NCBI GenBank assembly: GCA_051008735.1
Contig: JBPCXH010000215.1
Coordinates: 1-5,820, forward strand
Direction: 5' to 3'
DNA from: J054 sp051008735
GTDB lineage: Bacteria > Pseudomonadota > Gammaproteobacteria > Steroidobacterales > GCA-2729495
DNA length: 5,820 bases
Part shown: positions 4,179 to 5,820 of the stretch, piece after piece
How positions within the stretch are numbered: the first letter of the stretch is position 1
How the letters are laid out: each line of letters opens with the position of its first letter
The notes under the pieces: generated by a model
What the model was told of the DNA's origin: nothing
What the model saw: the letters and a program-made list of their open reading frames with translations, nothing else
Databases searched by the model: none
Program-made: the position numbers and the translations under genes

Positions 4179-5820
4179 ATGGCGTACTCCTTTACTGAAA
4201 AGAAGCGTATTCGTAAGGACTTCGGCAAGCGTCCGAGCATCTTGCAGGTGCCGTACCTTTTATCGATCCAGCTGGATTCCTATCGGAACTTCCTGCAGGA
4301 AGAACAAGATCCCGAAAAGCGCAAGGACAATGGCTTGCACGCTGCATTCAAGAGCGTGTTTCCGATCGTCAGCTACAGTGGCAACGCTGCGCTGGAGTAC
4401 ATCAGTTACAGGCTGGGCGATCCTGTCTTCGACGTAAAGGAATGCCAGTTGCGAGGCATGACCTACGCAGCGCCGTTGCGCGTGCAGGTCCGGCTTGTCA
4501 TTTATGACAAGGAAGCGCCCGGCAACAAGAAAATCGTCAAGGAAGTTCGCGAACAAGAAGTTTATCTGGGCGAAATGCCGTTGATGACTGATCACGGCAC
4601 CTTTGTTATTAACGGAACTGAGCGCGTGATTGTTTCTCAGCTCCATCGCTCACCCGGCGTTTTCTTTGATCACGACAAGGGTAAGAGCCATTCGTCTGGC
4701 AAGCTGCTGTTCTCGGCTCGTGTGATTCCCTATCGGGGCTCATGGCTGGACTTCGAGTTTGATCCGAAGGACAACGTCTTTGCCCGTATTGACCGGCGCC
4801 GCAAGTTGCCCGTAACAATAATTTTGCGGGCCCTGGAATTCAGTAACGAGGAAATCCTTGATCTCTTTTTTGAGAAAAATGATTTCTATATCTCGGACAA
4901 GGAAATCCAGCTTGGACTCGTGGCCCAAAGGTTGCGCGGTGAGACGGCTTCCTTTGATATCAAGATCGGACGCAAGCTCATTGTTGAGGAAGGCAAGCGG
5001 ATCTCCGCCCGCCACGTGCGTGACCTTGAGAAATCGGGTGCCGAAACGCTGGTTGTGCCCAAGGAATACCTTGAGGGCAAGATACTGGCGCATGACGTTG
5101 TTGATACGGAAACCGGCGAACTGCTGGTTGTCGGCGAAACACCGGTTCTGGCGAACTCAGAATTGACGCCTGAGATTGTGGATGCCTGTATCGAGAAAGG
5201 CATCGATCATCTGCAGACAATTTATGTGAACGACCTTGATCAGGGTCCCTACATTTCCACCACCCTGGGCATCGACGGTTCAACCAATAAACTTGAGGCC
5301 CTGGTAGAGATCTACCGGATGATGCGTCCGGGCGAACCGCCGACCAAGGAAGCCGCCGAGAACCTGTTTAATAACCTGTTCTTTAACCCGGAACGCTATG
5401 ACCTGTCTTCGGTTGGACGAATGAAGTTCAATCGCCGGGTAGGCCGCGACGAAAGCGAAGGCATCGGCGTACTGAGCCGTGATGACATCATTGATGTCCT
5501 TAAAGTGCTTATCGATATTCGCAATGGGCGGGGCACGGTTGATGATATTGATCACCTGGGTAATCGACGTATCCGTAGTGTTGGCGAAATGGCGGAGAAC
5601 GCCTTCCGCGTCGGCCTCGTGCGTGTGGAGCGTGCGGTAAAAGAACGCCTGACCCTGGCCGAGTCCGAAGGACTGATGCCTCAGGAGATGATCAATGCCA
5701 AGCCTGTGGCAGCAGCCGTCAAGGAATTCTTCGGCTCCAGTCAGCTGTCGCAGTTCATGGACCAGAACAACCCGCTTTCGGAAGTGACGCACAAACGGCG
5801 CGTTTCGGCGCTTGGGCCCG
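4179..5820 (+). CDS. rpoB: DNA-directed RNA polymerase subunit beta, N-terminal part (3' truncated by window)
   Basis: RpoB forms one pincer of RNA polymerase and, with RpoC, the catalytic centre. The frame is open from ATG 4179 to the window end, giving 547 complete codons of a protein normally about 1340-1360 residues long. The N-terminus MAYSFTEKKRIRKDFGKRPS is nearly identical to E. coli. Other landmarks are SYSGNAALEYISYRLGDPVFDV (65-86), TFVINGTERVIVSQLHRSPG (141-160, rifampicin cluster N region), SSGKLLFSARVIPYRGSWLD (172-191) and RIDRRRKLP (203-211). The sequence reaches the rifampicin-resistance-determining region at about 519-545 (SSQLSQFMDQNNPLSEVTHK then RRVSALGP). It runs about 12 residues ahead of E. 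coli numbering, with extra residues in the beta protrusion and lobe part. It follows rplL after 152 nt with two hairpins between; rpoC would be expected downstream. Confidence 0.99.
   Translation, partial: MAYSFTEKKRIRKDFGKRPSILQVPYLLSIQLDSYRNFLQEEQDPEKRKDNGLHAAFKSVFPIVSYSGNAALEYISYRLGDPVFDVKECQLRGMTYAAPLRVQVRLVIYDKEAPGNKKIVKEVREQEVYLGEMPLMTDHGTFVINGTERVIVSQLHRSPGVFFDHDKGKSHSSGKLLFSARVIPYRGSWLDFEFDPKDNVFARIDRRRKLPVTIILRALEFSNEEILDLFFEKNDFYISDKEIQLGLVAQRLRGETASFDIKIGRKLIVEEGKRISARHVRDLEKSGAETLVVPKEYLEGKILAHDVVDTETGELLVVGETPVLANSELTPEIVDACIEKGIDHLQTIYVNDLDQGPYISTTLGIDGSTNKLEALVEIYRMMRPGEPPTKEAAENLFNNLFFNPERYDLSSVGRMKFNRRVGRDESEGIGVLSRDDIIDVLKVLIDIRNGRGTVDDIDHLGNRRIRSVGEMAENAFRVGLVRVERAVKERLTLAESEGLMPQEMINAKPVAAAVKEFFGSSQLSQFMDQNNPLSEVTHKRRVSALGP

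Noticed and set aside
5280..5792. Long open frame on the minus strand opposite rpoB (170 codons)
   Set aside because: The + strand encodes highly conserved RpoB here, and the minus-strand protein resembles nothing known. In GC-rich coding DNA such antisense frames arise from codon bias.

Overview
The window is a conserved core information-processing locus from a gammaproteobacterium: the 3' part of tuf (EF-Tu), a tRNA-Trp gene, secE, nusG, rplK (L11), rplA (L1), rplJ (L10), rplL (L7/L12) and the 5' part of rpoB (RNA polymerase beta). All genes lie on the + strand and the order is the classic tuf-secE-nusG-rplKAJL-rpoBC order. Protein sequences are closest in feel to gammaproteobacterial homologues. 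A tRNA-Trp between tuf and secE, an RpoB N-terminus with a KRKD-NGLHAAFKS segment, and an L10 with an extended C-terminus point to a lineage outside Enterobacterales, perhaps near Chromatiales or Xanthomonadales. That placement rests on remembered homologues and is tentative.

Layout: 1-505 tuf 3' end; 538-613 tRNA-Trp with encoded CCA; 643-1020 secE; 1025-1558 nusG (GTG start, 4-nt gap after secE); 1559-1647 a structured leader before rplK, a probable L1 autoregulation site; 1648-2079 rplK; 2081-2776 rplA (1-nt gap after rplK); 2777-3054 a leader holding a recognisable L10-leader RNA; 3055-3582 rplJ; 3646-4026 rplL; 4027-4178 a spacer with two strong GC-rich hairpins where Escherichia coli has its rplL-rpoB attenuator and RNase III region; 4179-5820 rpoB, cut by the window end inside the rifampicin region. 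No gene-free stretch exceeds 300 bases.

The genes work together in gene expression: EF-Tu and tRNA-Trp deliver amino acids, SecE is the small SecYEG translocon subunit, NusG couples RNA polymerase to the ribosome or Rho, L11, L10 and L7/L12 build the factor-binding stalk, L1 forms the E-site stalk, and RpoB begins the polymerase operon. The non-coding regulation is the most informative part: two ribosomal-protein leaders (for L1 and for L10-L12) and the rplL-rpoB hairpins, which together would set ribosomal-protein output and the ratio of ribosomal protein to polymerase.

I see no mobile element, CRISPR, phage or novel multi-gene system. The observations most worth checking are the duplicated-looking C-terminal helix segment of L10 (possibly an extra L12-dimer site), the rplK leader fold, and the rplL-rpoB hairpin pair.
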